44,461 nucleotides of DNA. It comes from Pseudoroseomonas ludipueritiae (GTDB taxonomy: Bacteria; Pseudomonadota; Alphaproteobacteria; Acetobacterales; Acetobacteraceae). Positions within the stretch are counted from its first letter, which is position 1; every line of letters starts with the position of its first letter. A program made the translations under genes and the position numbers. The notes under the pieces are model-generated. The model was not told the DNA's origin. It searched no databases and was given only the letters and a program-made list of their open reading frames with translations. Where the stretch lies: contig NZ_JACTUZ010000021.1 in NCBI RefSeq assembly GCF_014490445.1, positions 1-44,461 of the forward strand, written 5' to 3'. Positions 1 to 9,536 of this stretch are shown in pieces.

Positions 1-1460
1 TCGGCGAGGTGGTAACCAGCGAGCTGCTGCAGAATACCTGCGATTCGCTCGCAAGCTTCGATCCCAAGGACGAGAAGAACGTCATCCCGGGGCTGGCAGA
101 AAGCTGGCAGGTCGCCGAGGACGGGCAGCAAATCACCTTCCGCTTGCGGGATAACCTTGTGTTTCCGTCCGGCAGCAAGGCGACGGCGCAGGACCTCGCC
201 TGGTCCATGCACCGTGTGGTGAAGCTGGGCTTCGGCAATGCCGCCTCGCTCACCGAATACGGCTTCACCAAGGAAAACGTGGAGCAGATGATCACCGCGC
301 CGGATGACCGGACGCTGGTGATGAAGCTGGACAAGCCCTATCCCACCGGGCTGATTCTGCAGGCCATCGCGGCCAACCGCGTGGCAACTGTTCTGGACCG
401 CAAGACCATCATGGCCAATGAGGTCAATGGCGACCTCGGCAACAAGTATCTGGCCACGCGCACCGAGTGCGTCGGCCCCTATCGCCTGCGGCAGTGGAAT
501 GCCGGTGAGACGGTGGTGCTGGAGGCCAATGAGAAATACTGGGGCTCGGCGCCGAAGCTGCGCCGCGTCATTGTCCGCCATGTCGCCGAAGCCGGCACGC
601 AACGCCTGCTGCTGGAGAAGGGCGATGTGGACATAGCGCGCGACCTGACGCCGGAGGACATGGCGGCGATTGAGAAAACCCAGGGTCTGGCGCTCTCCCG
701 CACGCTGAAGCCGCAGCTCGTCTATTGGGGCTTCAACAACGCCAACCCGGTCTTCGCCAACGAGAAGGTGCGCCTCGCGATGCGCTACCTGATCGACTAC
801 GAAGGCCTCGGCAAGACGATCATGGCCTATAACGGCGTGCCCCGTGCCAGCTTCGCGCAGCTCGGCGCCTTCGGCGCGCTGGATGAGAAGGAAGGCCAGC
901 CCTTCAAGCTCGACCTCGACCGCGCCAAGCAGTTGCTGACCGAGGCCGGCTACCCGGATGGCTTCGAGACCACGATGATCTTCGGCACCCTGCCCTATGC
1001 GCCGCCCATCGCGCAGCATATCCAGGCCAATGCCGCCAAGGTCGGCGTGCGCATCAAGCTGGAGCAGATGGCCAACGCGCAGCTCTTCGCGCGGCATCGC
1101 GGGCGGGAATTCCAGACGGCGATGCTGGCCTGGCAGACCGGCGTGCCGGATGCGCATGGCAATGCCTCGCGCCTCATCGCCAATCCGGATAACCGCCCGG
1201 AAGCCAAGCTGACGCAGTATCCCTCCTGGCGCCATGCCTTCCAGTCCGAGGCCGCCAACAAGCTGGCCGAGGCTGCCCTGCTGGAGCGTAACGAGGACAA
1301 GCGCGTCGAGATGTACCACCAGTTGCAGAAGGACATGATGCAGAGCGGGCCTTCCGCCATCATGTTCCAGAGCGTGATGCTGGCCGGCCTGCGCGGCAAT
1401 GTGCGCAACTGGACCTGGCACGGCTTCCAGGCCTACTACGACCTCGTCTCGAAGGAATAA
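1..1460 (+). CDS. Peptide-type ABC transporter substrate-binding protein (SBP family 5), 5' partial
   Basis: Periplasmic binding protein of the DppA/OppA (SBP_bac_5) family, which captures peptides, nickel complexes or similar solutes for an ABC importer. The reading frame is open from the first bases of the window, so the GTG at 9 is internal. About 50 residues including the signal peptide lie upstream. Family-typical text follows at once: a GLAESW motif, then ITFRLRDNLVFPSGS, with later blocks such as AEAGTQRLL and VYWGFNNANPVFA. About 483 residues are visible against roughly 530 in full-length relatives. It ends with TAA five bases before the first permease, so it is the first visible gene of the importer operon. 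The family is clear; the solute is not readable from sequence, though the S9 peptidase at the operon end favours peptides. Confidence 0.93.
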   Translation, partial: GEVVTSELLQNTCDSLASFDPKDEKNVIPGLAESWQVAEDGQQITFRLRDNLVFPSGSKATAQDLAWSMHRVVKLGFGNAASLTEYGFTKENVEQMITAPDDRTLVMKLDKPYPTGLILQAIAANRVATVLDRKTIMANEVNGDLGNKYLATRTECVGPYRLRQWNAGETVVLEANEKYWGSAPKLRRVIVRHVAEAGTQRLLLEKGDVDIARDLTPEDMAAIEKTQGLALSRTLKPQLVYWGFNNANPVFANEKVRLAMRYLIDYEGLGKTIMAYNGVPRASFAQLGAFGALDEKEGQPFKLDLDRAKQLLTEAGYPDGFETTMIFGTLPYAPPIAQHIQANAAKVGVRIKLEQMANAQLFARHRGREFQTAMLAWQTGVPDAHGNASRLIANPDNRPEAKLTQYPSWRHAFQSEAANKLAEAALLERNEDKRVEMYHQLQKDMMQSGPSAIMFQSVMLAGLRGNVRNWTWHGFQAYYDLVSKE

Positions 1461-1465
1461 GGGCA

Positions 1466-2533
1466 ATGGCTGAGGCGGCGGTTCCCGCCCGGCGTTCCGG
1501 GGGCGTCGTCGCCCCCGGCCTGCCTTCCTGGAGCGGCGCGGCACTGCGCGTCGTGGTCTCCATCGCCGTCACGCTCTTTGGCCTGATGGCGCTGACCTTC
1601 TTCATCGGCCGCATGCTGCCGCTGGACCCCGTGGCCGCCATCCTGGGCGACAATGCCACGCAGGAAGCCATCGATGCGATGCGCGCGCAGCTTGGCCTGG
1701 ATCAGCCGATCTGGGTTCAGTTCGCGCGCTACGTCGGCGATGTGGTGCGGCTCGATCTCGGCACTGCGCTGACCACCGGCAAGCCGGTGCTGACGGATAT
1801 CGCCCGCGTCTTCCCCGCCACCATCGAGCTTGCAACCGTCGGCATCATCATCGGCACCGGCCTCGGCATTCCGCTGGGCGTCATGGCGGCTGCCTATCGC
1901 GACACGCCGGTGGATTACTTCGTCCGCGTCTTCGGGTTGCTCGGCTATTCCACGCCGAATTTCTGGCTGGGGCTGATGGGGCTGGTGCTCTTCTATGCCA
2001 CACTGGGCTGGGTCGGTGGCCCGGGACGGATCGATACCGCCTTCCAGTGGGACATCGAGCCGGTCACCGATCTGCTGCTGCTGGATACCGCCATGGCGGG
2101 GCAGTGGGAGATCTTCCGCGATGTTTTCGGCCATATCATCCTGCCGGCCTCCATCCTGGGCTTCGGTGCACTGGCCTATATCAGCCGCATGACCCGCTCC
2201 TTCATGCTGGAACAGTTGAGCCAGGAATACGTGGTGGCCGCGCGGGTGAAGGGCCTGTCCTGGATGCGCACGGTCTGGGTGCATGCCTTCCGCAACGTGG
2301 CGGTGCAGGTCGTGACCGTGGTGGCTCTGGCCTATGCCTTCCTGCTGGAAGGTGCCGTGCTGACCGAGACGGTCTTCGCCTGGCCCGGCTTCGGCCGCTA
2401 CCTGACCAATGCCCTGCTGGCCGGCGACATGAATGCCGTGGTGGGCTGCACGCTGCTGATCGGCATCATCTTCGTCGCGCTCAACCTGCTGACCGACCTT
2501 CTCTACCGCCTCTTCGATCCCCGGACCCGCTGA
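1466..2533 (+). CDS. ABC transporter permease, DppB/OppB family
   Basis: Inner-membrane permease forming half of the translocation channel of a peptide/nickel-type importer. It is 355 residues with about six hydrophobic segments. The first is near residues 27-50, and the N-terminus carries the usual TFFIGRMLPLDPVAAILG block followed by LGLDQPIWVQF. The EAA-type loop that contacts the ATPases is visible as EYVVAARVKGLSW near residues 254-266. The C-terminus ends in the characteristic LLYRLFDPRTR. A cytoplasmic leader of about 20 residues rich in Pro and Gly precedes the first membrane segment. ATG is 5 nt after the binding-protein stop and the next permease starts 2 nt after this stop, so the genes are co-transcribed. 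Confidence 0.93.
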   Translation: MAEAAVPARRSGGVVAPGLPSWSGAALRVVVSIAVTLFGLMALTFFIGRMLPLDPVAAILGDNATQEAIDAMRAQLGLDQPIWVQFARYVGDVVRLDLGTALTTGKPVLTDIARVFPATIELATVGIIIGTGLGIPLGVMAAAYRDTPVDYFVRVFGLLGYSTPNFWLGLMGLVLFYATLGWVGGPGRIDTAFQWDIEPVTDLLLLDTAMAGQWEIFRDVFGHIILPASILGFGALAYISRMTRSFMLEQLSQEYVVAARVKGLSWMRTVWVHAFRNVAVQVVTVVALAYAFLLEGAVLTETVFAWPGFGRYLTNALLAGDMNAVVGCTLLIGIIFVALNLLTDLLYRLFDPRTR

Positions 2534-2535
2534 GC

Positions 2536-3441
2536 ATGAGTGCCTCCACTTCCCTTGGCGTCTGGCTGCGGGCGCCGGTTCCGGCCTCGCCCTTCCAGGC
2601 GCGCATGCAAGCGCTCTGGATGGCCTGGCGGCGGCTGCGGCGCAATCCACCGGCCCTGGCCGGCGCCATCATGCTGCTGTTGCTGCTGGCCGTCGCCGCC
2701 TTCGCGCCACTGATCGCGACGCATGACATCCTCGCGCAGGATCTCACGGCCCGGCTGCAAAAGCCTTCCGCCACGCATTGGCTGGGTACGGATGACCTGG
2801 GGCGCGATATCTTCAGCCGCGTCATCTACGGCTCCCGCATCACGCTCTACATCGCCTTCCTGGCGGCATTGATCGCGGCGCCGCTGGGGCTGATCATCGG
2901 CACCACGGCGGGCTATCTCGGCGGCTGGACGGACACCATCCTGATGCGGCTGGTGGATATCTTCCTCTCCTTCCCCAGCCTGATCCTGGCGCTGGCCTTC
3001 GTCGCGGCGCTTGGCCCGGGCATCGAGAATGCCATCATCGCCATCTCCCTCGCCGCCTGGCCCCCCATCGCGCGGCTGGCGCGGGCGGAGACGCTGACGG
3101 TGCGCAATTCCGACTACATCGCCGCCGTGCGGCTGCAGGGCGCCTCCCGCATGCGCATCATCGTGCATCACGTCATGCCGATGTGCATTCCCTCCGTCAT
3201 CGTGCGCATCACGCTGAACATGGCGGCCATCATCCTCACCGCCGCGGGCCTGGGTTTCCTCGGCCTTGGCGCGCAGCCGCCCAGCCCGGAATGGGGCGCC
3301 ATGCTCTCCACCGGCCGGCAGTTCGCCATGAATGCCTGGTGGATCGCCGCCATTCCCGGCTGCGCCATCCTGCTGACCAGCTTGGCCTTCAACCTCTTCG
3401 GCGACGGGCTGCGCGATATCCTGGACCCGCGCCATGGTTGA
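2536..3441 (+). CDS. ABC transporter permease, DppC/OppC family
   Basis: Second channel subunit of the peptide-type importer, 301 residues. The start at 2536 (MSASTSLGVWLRAPVP) lies 2 nt after the DppB-like stop; the same frame stays open far upstream, but that part overlaps the previous gene and has no family similarity. Family signatures are the N-terminal OppC segment LRRNPPALAGAIMLLLLLAV, the HWLGTDDLGRDIFSRVIYGS block, and the EAA loop NSDYIAAVRLQGASRMRII. It ends in LFGDGLRDILDPRHG, the standard DppC C-terminus. It overlaps the following ATPase gene by 8 bp, which suggests translational coupling. Confidence 0.93.
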   Translation: MSASTSLGVWLRAPVPASPFQARMQALWMAWRRLRRNPPALAGAIMLLLLLAVAAFAPLIATHDILAQDLTARLQKPSATHWLGTDDLGRDIFSRVIYGSRITLYIAFLAALIAAPLGLIIGTTAGYLGGWTDTILMRLVDIFLSFPSLILALAFVAALGPGIENAIIAISLAAWPPIARLARAETLTVRNSDYIAAVRLQGASRMRIIVHHVMPMCIPSVIVRITLNMAAIILTAAGLGFLGLGAQPPSPEWGAMLSTGRQFAMNAWWIAAIPGCAILLTSLAFNLFGDGLRDILDPRHG

Positions 3442-4299
3442 ACCCCTTCTGCGACTGCGCGACCTGCGCGTCTCCTTTCCCTCCTCCAATGGCCCGGTGG
3501 AGGCGGTGCGCGGCGTCTCCTCCGATATCGGGCGGGAGAAGGTCGGCATTGTCGGTGAAAGCGGCTCCGGCAAATCCATGACCGGCCGCGCGCTGCTGCG
3601 TCTTTCCCCGCGCGCCGCCACGGTGCGGGCGGCGGAAATGCGCTTCGATGGCATCGACCTGATGGCGGCTTCCGAACGCCGGCTGCGGTCCATCCGCGGC
3701 GGCCGCATCTCCATGATCCTGCAGGACCCGAAATACTCGCTGAACCCGCTGATGCGGGTCGGCGCGCAGATCGCGGAATCCTGCCGGCTGCACCAGAACG
3801 TCTCCAAGCGCGCCGCGCGGGACAAGGCCATGGCGATGCTGGAGGCCGTGCATATCCGCGAGCCCGCCCGTGTCTATGACCTCTTCCCGCATGAGGTTTC
3901 CGGCGGCATGGGCCAGCGCATCATGATCGCCATGATGCTGGTCACGGAACCCGACCTGATCGTGGCGGACGAGCCGACCTCGGCGCTGGATGTCACGGTG
4001 CGGCGGCAGGTGCTCTCGGTGCTGGATGAACTGGTGACGCGGCGTGGTGCCGGCCTCGTCTTCATCAGCCACGACCTCAACCTTGTCGCGGAGTTCTGCG
4101 ACCGCGTGCTGGTGATGTATGCCGGGCGCGTGGTGGAGGAACTGCACGCCGCCTCGCTGCACGAGGCGCGGCACCCCTATACCCAGGCCCTCTTGCGCAG
4201 CCTTCCGCGGCTGGAGGAACCGACAGAGGTTCTCGCCGTGCCGACGCGCGATCCCTCCTGGCGCGATGGTCCCACCTACCGCTTCGGGGAACTGGCGGC

Positions 4300-4303
<4 letters not shown>
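3434..4303 (+). CDS. ABC transporter ATP-binding protein, DppD/OppD type
   Basis: Cytoplasmic ATPase that powers the importer. It is 289 residues with Walker A GESGSGKS at residues 41-48, a Q-loop (ILQDP), the variant signature SGGMGQR, Walker B LIVADEPTSALD and a switch histidine in FISHDLN. DppD-type proteins usually end with a cysteine cluster (PGCxFxPRC...C); here the protein stops soon after HPYTQALLRSLPRL without those cysteines, so the oligopeptide C-terminal domain is short. The start overlaps the DppC-like gene by 8 bp and the stop overlaps the next ATPase by 4 bp (ATGA). The pairing with the second ATPase at 4300 indicates a heterodimeric motor. Confidence 0.92.
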
Positions 4304-5067
<764 letters not shown>

Positions 5068-5090
5068 TCCCATGCGCCATCGGCGCTGAC

Positions 5091-6890
5091 ATGAGCACCA
5101 TGACCGACACCGAGACTCGCCTCGACGCCCTGCTGGCCGCGCCCGCGGCCAGCGGGCCCTCCTATGCCGCCGATGGCCGGCTGTATTTCCTCTCCGACGC
5201 GGGCGGCTCCGCCCAGGTCTGGGAGCTTCCGGCCGATGGCGGCCCGGCGCGCCCGCGCAGCGAGCATCGCGATGCCGTTTCCTTTGTGGCCGGCAGCCCG
5301 ACCGATGGCGGCGCCGTCTTCGGCCGCGACCAGGCGGGCGACGAGCGCATCCAGTTCTACCACCTGCCAGCCGAAGGCGCGCCGCGCGCCCTGACGGCCG
5401 ACCCGAAGACGATCCATACCTGGGGCGCCTTCTCCCCCGACGGCACGCGGCTGGCCTGCACCGCCAATAGCCGCAACCCCGCCCATGCCGACCCTTGCGT
5501 CATCGAGATCGCCACCGGTGCCGTTACCAGCCTGCTGGAGGTGGAAGGGCCGCATGAGCTGCCGGGCTGGTATCCGGATGGCAGCGCCGTCATCCTCTCC
5601 ACCGCGCCGCGCACCTTCGAGAGCCACCTGATCGGCGTCGATGCCACCGGCCGCGCCACGGACCTGACGCCGCATGAGGGCGACTGGCGGCACATGAACC
5701 CGCGTTGGCGCCGCGATGGCCAGGGCTTCTGGCTGCTCTGCGACCAGGGCTCGGAATTCCTTGGCGTCGCCTTCCAGCAGCCGGGCGGCAAGCCGCGCTT
5801 CCTCTTCGCGCCGGATGCGGATGTGGAGAAGCTGGAAGTCTCGCCGGACCAGAAGCGGCTGGCCGTGGTGGTCAACCAGGACGGCTACTTCCGCCTGCAC
5901 GTGCTGGATGCGGAAACCGGCGCCGTGCTGGACGCCCCGCAGCACCCGGCCGGCGTCATCACCAAGCTGACCTGGCACCCGGACGGCAAGGCCCTGGCCT
6001 TCGACCTCGCCTGCCCCACCCGCCCCTCCACTCTCTGGCGCTACCGGCCTGGGGAGGCCGCGGCGGAACTGCTCTTCGCCGCCAGCGAGCCTCCGGCGGC
6101 GCTGCGGGACTGGCAACTGGTCTCCTTCCCCACCTTCGACGGGCGCGACCTGCCCGGTTTCCTGGCCCTGCCGGAAGGCACGGCGCCGGCCGGCGGCTGG
6201 CCGGTGCTGGTCTGGGTGCATGGCGGCCCGGCGATGCAGGCGCTGCCGAACTGGCGGCCGGACCTGCAGATGGTGCTCTCCCTCGGCATTGCGGTGCTGG
6301 TGCCGAATGTGCGTGGCTCCACCGGCTATGGCCGCGCCTATGCGGCGCTGGATGACCGTGAGCTGCGGCTGGACAGCGTGCGGGACCTGGCGGCGGCGCA
6401 TGCCTGGCTTTCGGGCCAGGAGCAGTTCGACAGCAAGCGCATCGGCATCATGGGCCAGAGCTATGGCGGCTGGATGGTGCTGGCCTCGGTGACGGAATAT
6501 CCGGAGCTTTGGGCTGCTGGCGTGGACTACTACGGCATCGCGCGCTGGAAGACCTTCTTCGAGCGCACGGGCCCCTGGCGCGTCGGCCACCGCGCCGCCG
6601 AATACGGCGACCCGGTGCAGGACGTGGAACTGCTGGAGCGCCTGTCCCCGCTGCACAAGGCGGAGGACATCCGCTGCCCGATGCTGGTGGCGCAGGGCAT
6701 GACCGACCCGCGCGTGCCGCCGCATGAAAGCGAGCAGATCGTACAGGCCCTGAAGCGCCGCAACGTGCCGGTGGAATACCTGACCTTCCCCGATGAAGGG
6801 CACGGCTTCCTGAAGCGCGACAACCGCCGCCGCGTTTATCTGGGCGTCGCCAGCTTCCTGGCGCAGCACCTGCGGCCGGCCCAGGCCTGA
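5091..6890 (+). CDS. S9 family prolyl-oligopeptidase-like serine peptidase
   Basis: Serine peptidase of the S9 (prolyl oligopeptidase/acylaminoacyl peptidase) family, which cleaves short peptides. It is 599 residues from ATG 5091. A TTG at 5064 would extend it by nine residues, but it overlaps the previous stop and has no clear ribosome site. Residues 1 to about 340 look like the beta-propeller with repeated FSPDGTRLA-, WYPDGSAV- and WHPDGKALAF-type blades. Residues from about 350 are the alpha/beta-hydrolase domain, with catalytic Ser457 in GQSYGG, Asp539 in TDPRVP and His571 in DEGHGF. No signal peptide is seen, so the enzyme is probably cytoplasmic. Its place at the end of the peptide importer operon suggests that it hydrolyses imported peptides. 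Confidence 0.9.
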   Translation: MSTMTDTETRLDALLAAPAASGPSYAADGRLYFLSDAGGSAQVWELPADGGPARPRSEHRDAVSFVAGSPTDGGAVFGRDQAGDERIQFYHLPAEGAPRALTADPKTIHTWGAFSPDGTRLACTANSRNPAHADPCVIEIATGAVTSLLEVEGPHELPGWYPDGSAVILSTAPRTFESHLIGVDATGRATDLTPHEGDWRHMNPRWRRDGQGFWLLCDQGSEFLGVAFQQPGGKPRFLFAPDADVEKLEVSPDQKRLAVVVNQDGYFRLHVLDAETGAVLDAPQHPAGVITKLTWHPDGKALAFDLACPTRPSTLWRYRPGEAAAELLFAASEPPAALRDWQLVSFPTFDGRDLPGFLALPEGTAPAGGWPVLVWVHGGPAMQALPNWRPDLQMVLSLGIAVLVPNVRGSTGYGRAYAALDDRELRLDSVRDLAAAHAWLSGQEQFDSKRIGIMGQSYGGWMVLASVTEYPELWAAGVDYYGIARWKTFFERTGPWRVGHRAAEYGDPVQDVELLERLSPLHKAEDIRCPMLVAQGMTDPRVPPHESEQIVQALKRRNVPVEYLTFPDEGHGFLKRDNRRRVYLGVASFLAQHLRPAQA

Positions 6891-6896
6891 CCGCGA

Positions 6897-6929
6897 GGCC
6901 CCGGGCGTGCATGAGCGGCGCCCGGGGCC
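6897..6929. terminator. Perfect 11-bp hairpin between convergent genes
   Basis: GGCCCCGGGCG at 6897-6907 pairs perfectly with CGCCCGGGGCC at 6919-6929 around an 11-nt loop. It sits in the 46-bp gap between the S9 peptidase stop (6890) and the LacI-type stop (6937), so it can serve both strands. No U tract follows on either side. Confidence 0.6.
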
Positions 6930-6936
6930 GGTTCTG

Positions 6937-7971
6937 CTACCCCGCCCAGCCGGCAGGCCGGCGGGCGGAGCCGCGAACCACCAACTGCCCCTCCAGCACC
7001 ACGCCCCGCATCGGGCGAGACGGGTCCTCCATGCATTCCATCAGCAGTGTCACGGTGGCTTCCACCATGGGCAGCAGAGGCTGGGAATAGGAGGTGAGAT
7101 CGTAACCAGCCCAGCGCGCCGGCCCCACGTCGTCAAAGCCAATGACGGAAAGGTCTTCCGGCACCGAAAGGCCGAATTCATGGCGCGCCACATCCATGCA
7201 GGCGATGGCCATGTGGTCATTGGCGCAGAAGATCGCGTCCGGCCGGTTGGCGCGCCGCAGCAACTGGCGCGTCGCCTCGGCGGCGCCCTCGAAGGAATAA
7301 TGGCCGACGGCGCGCAGCGGCGTGGCCAGCCCGGCCTCGGCCAGCCCACGGGTGAAGCCACGCTCCCGGTCCCGGTTGGTGGACGAAGCCTCCAGCCCCG
7401 CGATGAAGGCCGGCCGCCGGTGCCCGCCAGCCAGCAGGAAACGCGCGATGGTATGGCCGCCCCGCTCATTGTCGCCGGTGACGCTCAGCAGGCCGGGGTC
7501 ATCGGTGGTGCGGTTGAACATCACCACCGGCACGCCGGCCTGCCGGCATTCCCGCGCGAAGGCGGAGGAAAGGCTGGTGGAGGCCAGCACAATCGCGTCC
7601 ACCTGATAGCGCATCACCTGCTCCAGCACCGGGTCCGCGGCGGCATGGCGGTCGGCGGTGAAGAGCAGGATCTGATAGCCATGCGCCTGGAGGCGATCGG
7701 AAAGCGCCTCCAGCACATCGGGGTAGAACTGGTTGTTCAGATACGCCATCGCCACCGCGACGATGCGGGAGCGGCGGGTGATCAGGGAACGCGCGATGGC
7801 ATTGGGCCGGTAGCCGAGCTGGCCGGCGGCGGCCATGACCTTCTCCCGCGTCTCGGCCGAGACGCTGGCACCCGGCGTGAAGACACGGCTGACGGCGGAT
7901 TGCGACGTGCCCGCCAGCCGCGCCACGTCATTCGCCGTCACGCGCCGGAAGATCTCACGCCCCTTGCTCAT
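6937..7971 (-). CDS. LacI family transcriptional regulator
   Basis: DNA-binding repressor or activator of the LacI/GalR family, 344 residues. The N-terminal helix-turn-helix is at about residues 11-60 (VTANDVARLAGTSQSAVSRVF, with the hinge segment LGYRPNAIARSL), followed by a periplasmic-binding-protein-like effector domain (NNQFYPDVLEAL, FCANDHMAIACMD, VIGFDDVG). It is transcribed alone on the minus strand and is convergent with the S9 peptidase. A near-palindrome with a central CG (8023-8036) lies 52 bp upstream of the ATG and is a candidate autoregulatory operator. The effector and targets are unknown; no sugar gene adjoins it. Confidence 0.92.
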   Translation of the reverse strand: MSKGREIFRRVTANDVARLAGTSQSAVSRVFTPGASVSAETREKVMAAAGQLGYRPNAIARSLITRRSRIVAVAMAYLNNQFYPDVLEALSDRLQAHGYQILLFTADRHAAADPVLEQVMRYQVDAIVLASTSLSSAFARECRQAGVPVVMFNRTTDDPGLLSVTGDNERGGHTIARFLLAGGHRRPAFIAGLEASSTNRDRERGFTRGLAEAGLATPLRAVGHYSFEGAAEATRQLLRRANRPDAIFCANDHMAIACMDVARHEFGLSVPEDLSVIGFDDVGPARWAGYDLTSYSQPLLPMVEATVTLLMECMEDPSRPMRGVVLEGQLVVRGSARRPAGWAG

Positions 7972-8022
7972 CCCATCATCTGGCTGCCACGGGCTGATCC
8001 CGCAAGGCGGCCTACCCCTTCA

Positions 8023-8036
8023 TGCATGCGTATGCA
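8023..8036. promoter_or_regulatory. Candidate LacI-type operator
   Basis: TGCATGCGTATGCA is a 14-bp near-palindrome: six of seven pairs match, with a central CG as in many LacI-family operators. It lies 52 bp upstream of the lacI-type ATG and downstream of the stop at 8079. Confidence 0.45.
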
Positions 8037-8078
8037 GAGGCTCTAGTGTCTCCGGCGGGGGAAGGTCAATCACAGCGC

Positions 8079-8708
8079 TCAGGCGAGTTCGGCGGAACCG
8101 ATGATGCGCTTGCCAGGTGTGGCCGCGATGGCGGCATCGACCATGGCCCGGGCGATGCTGGCGGCAGGATTGATCCGGAGGCGCCGTGGCAGAACCGGCG
8201 CGAGCAGCCCCAGGACCATGCCGCCCAGCTGCTCCGCCGGGCGCCTCTCCTGGCGCCGCCCGCCGCTCAGGCCGGGGCGCAGGATGGTCAGGGACCGGAA
8301 GCCGAGCAAGGACAGCTCCCGCTCCACCTCGCCCTTCACCCGGTTGTAGAAGAAGCGGGACGAAGGGTCGGCCCCCATGGCTGAGTTCAGGACGTAGGCC
8401 GGCGTCCCATGCCGCCGGGCCAGGCGCGCCACGGCGAGCGGGTAGTGCTTGACCACCCGGCGGAACGCCTCCTGGGACCCGGCGGCGCGCATGGTGGTGC
8501 CGAGCGTGCAGATCACGGCATCGGCCCGCCACCAGCTTGCATCCTCGGGGAGGCGCTCGAAATCCACCAGCGGCGCCAGCAGCTTCGGTTGTTCCGGCAG
8601 GGCGCGGCGAGCCAGTGCCACCACTTCCGTCACGCGCGGGTCAGCGAGTGCAAGCCCGAGGACATGCTGCCCCACGAGCCCGGTCGAACCCACCAGCAGC
8701 AGCCTCAT
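8079..8708 (-). CDS. NAD(P)-binding atypical SDR protein (HTATIP2/TIP30-like)
   Basis: A 209-residue Rossmann-fold protein. The N-terminus MRLLLVGSTGLVGQHVLGLA carries the GxTGxxG dinucleotide motif of atypical or extended SDRs. AVICTLGTTMRAAGS, SAMGADPSSRFFYNRVKGEVE and LTILRPGLSGGRR follow the layout of the HTATIP2-like oxidoreductases, in which YxxxK appears as YNRVK. Such proteins are cytoplasmic with poorly known substrates. It is flanked on the same strand by the DUF2934-type gene (123 bp upstream) and the LacI gene (107 bp downstream), so it may be monocistronic. Confidence 0.8.
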   Translation of the reverse strand: MRLLLVGSTGLVGQHVLGLALADPRVTEVVALARRALPEQPKLLAPLVDFERLPEDASWWRADAVICTLGTTMRAAGSQEAFRRVVKHYPLAVARLARRHGTPAYVLNSAMGADPSSRFFYNRVKGEVERELSLLGFRSLTILRPGLSGGRRQERRPAEQLGGMVLGLLAPVLPRRLRINPAASIARAMVDAAIAATPGKRIIGSAELA

Positions 8709-8831
8709 CTAGCGCGGCTCCCTCACTTGGCGGCTTCCGTCCTCATGGCCCTTCTCCTCCACGGCTGGAGCCCTGGCGGAAAGGACTGCCAGCGGAGGCA
8801 AGTCGCCATGCCTTCCCCCAGGCACCGGAGA

Positions 8832-9365
8832 TCAATCGCGCTCAGGCAGCGGCGCGGCGCCGGTTTCTCCGGCGAATTCCTGCGGCGCCCTTGCCGCGGC
8901 TCCGTCCTCGGTGGCGCGGGCGCGGTACCAGAACTCAAGCTCACGGCCTTCCGGGCGCCCTTCCTGCTCCCACAGGTGATAAGCCCGGGTCCGGATCGCA
9001 TGCTCCGGGTCACCCGCCTGCCCGGCACCCGCTGCCTCGCATGCCTCGGCGCTCGCGGCTCCATATTCCCGATAGGTAGCCAGGGCACGATCCAGGTGCC
9101 CGTCATCCACCCAGGCCACCAGGAGAACGCCGCCGCGGCGCATCCCTTCCTCATAGGCCCGGACAGCCGCGTGCGGCAGGCCCAGGTCCGGCAGCGCAGC
9201 CTCCTGGTCGTCGTCTTGCGGCGAGCGGGTTTCTTCTCCGCTCGCCGGGTCCGCCGCATGGACCTGGATCCGCTCCCTCGGCACGCCGAACTCCTGGACC
9301 AGGTGCTCGACCACCGTGTCAACCGAGCGGCGCCTGTCGAAAAGGCCGGTGACAAGATGTGTCAT
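8832..9365 (-). CDS. DUF2934 domain protein with N-terminal general-stress-protein-like region
   Basis: A 177-residue protein. The ATG at 9365 is preceded by a good ribosome site (AGGGAG); the frame stays open 53 codons further upstream, but that part is low-complexity and has no such site. Residues 1-40 (MTHLVTGLFDRRRSVDTVV) and the segment GGVLLVAWVDDGHLDRAL resemble the 17M-like/YflT fold of stress proteins. Residues around 130-160 (AIRTRAYHLWEQEGRPEG) match the DUF2934 motif seen in alphaproteobacteria. The two are separated by an acidic linker (PQDDDQEAALPD). Function is unknown; both domain types occur in proteins linked to stress. It is probably cytoplasmic. Confidence 0.75.
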   Translation of the reverse strand: MTHLVTGLFDRRRSVDTVVEHLVQEFGVPRERIQVHAADPASGEETRSPQDDDQEAALPDLGLPHAAVRAYEEGMRRGGVLLVAWVDDGHLDRALATYREYGAASAEACEAAGAGQAGDPEHAIRTRAYHLWEQEGRPEGRELEFWYRARATEDGAAARAPQEFAGETGAAPLPERD

Positions 9366-9536
9366 GGCTGGCTCTCCCTGTGCTGGCGCGGCTCTCCGGC
9401 CGCGGCTGCCCTGGGATATGGGAGGCCTGTCCACGTGCTGCGATAGCGCGCCCGGCGCATTTGGAACCTGCTGGCCTCCAAAGCGCCAGAAGCCGGGGCG
9501 CACAAAAGTGCCGAGGCCTGCCACCGCCTCCCGGCA

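Noticed and set aside
1436-3831. Long minus-strand frames of 404 and 442 codons across the importer permeases
   Set aside because: They lie fully over well-conserved DppB/DppC genes and show no motif.
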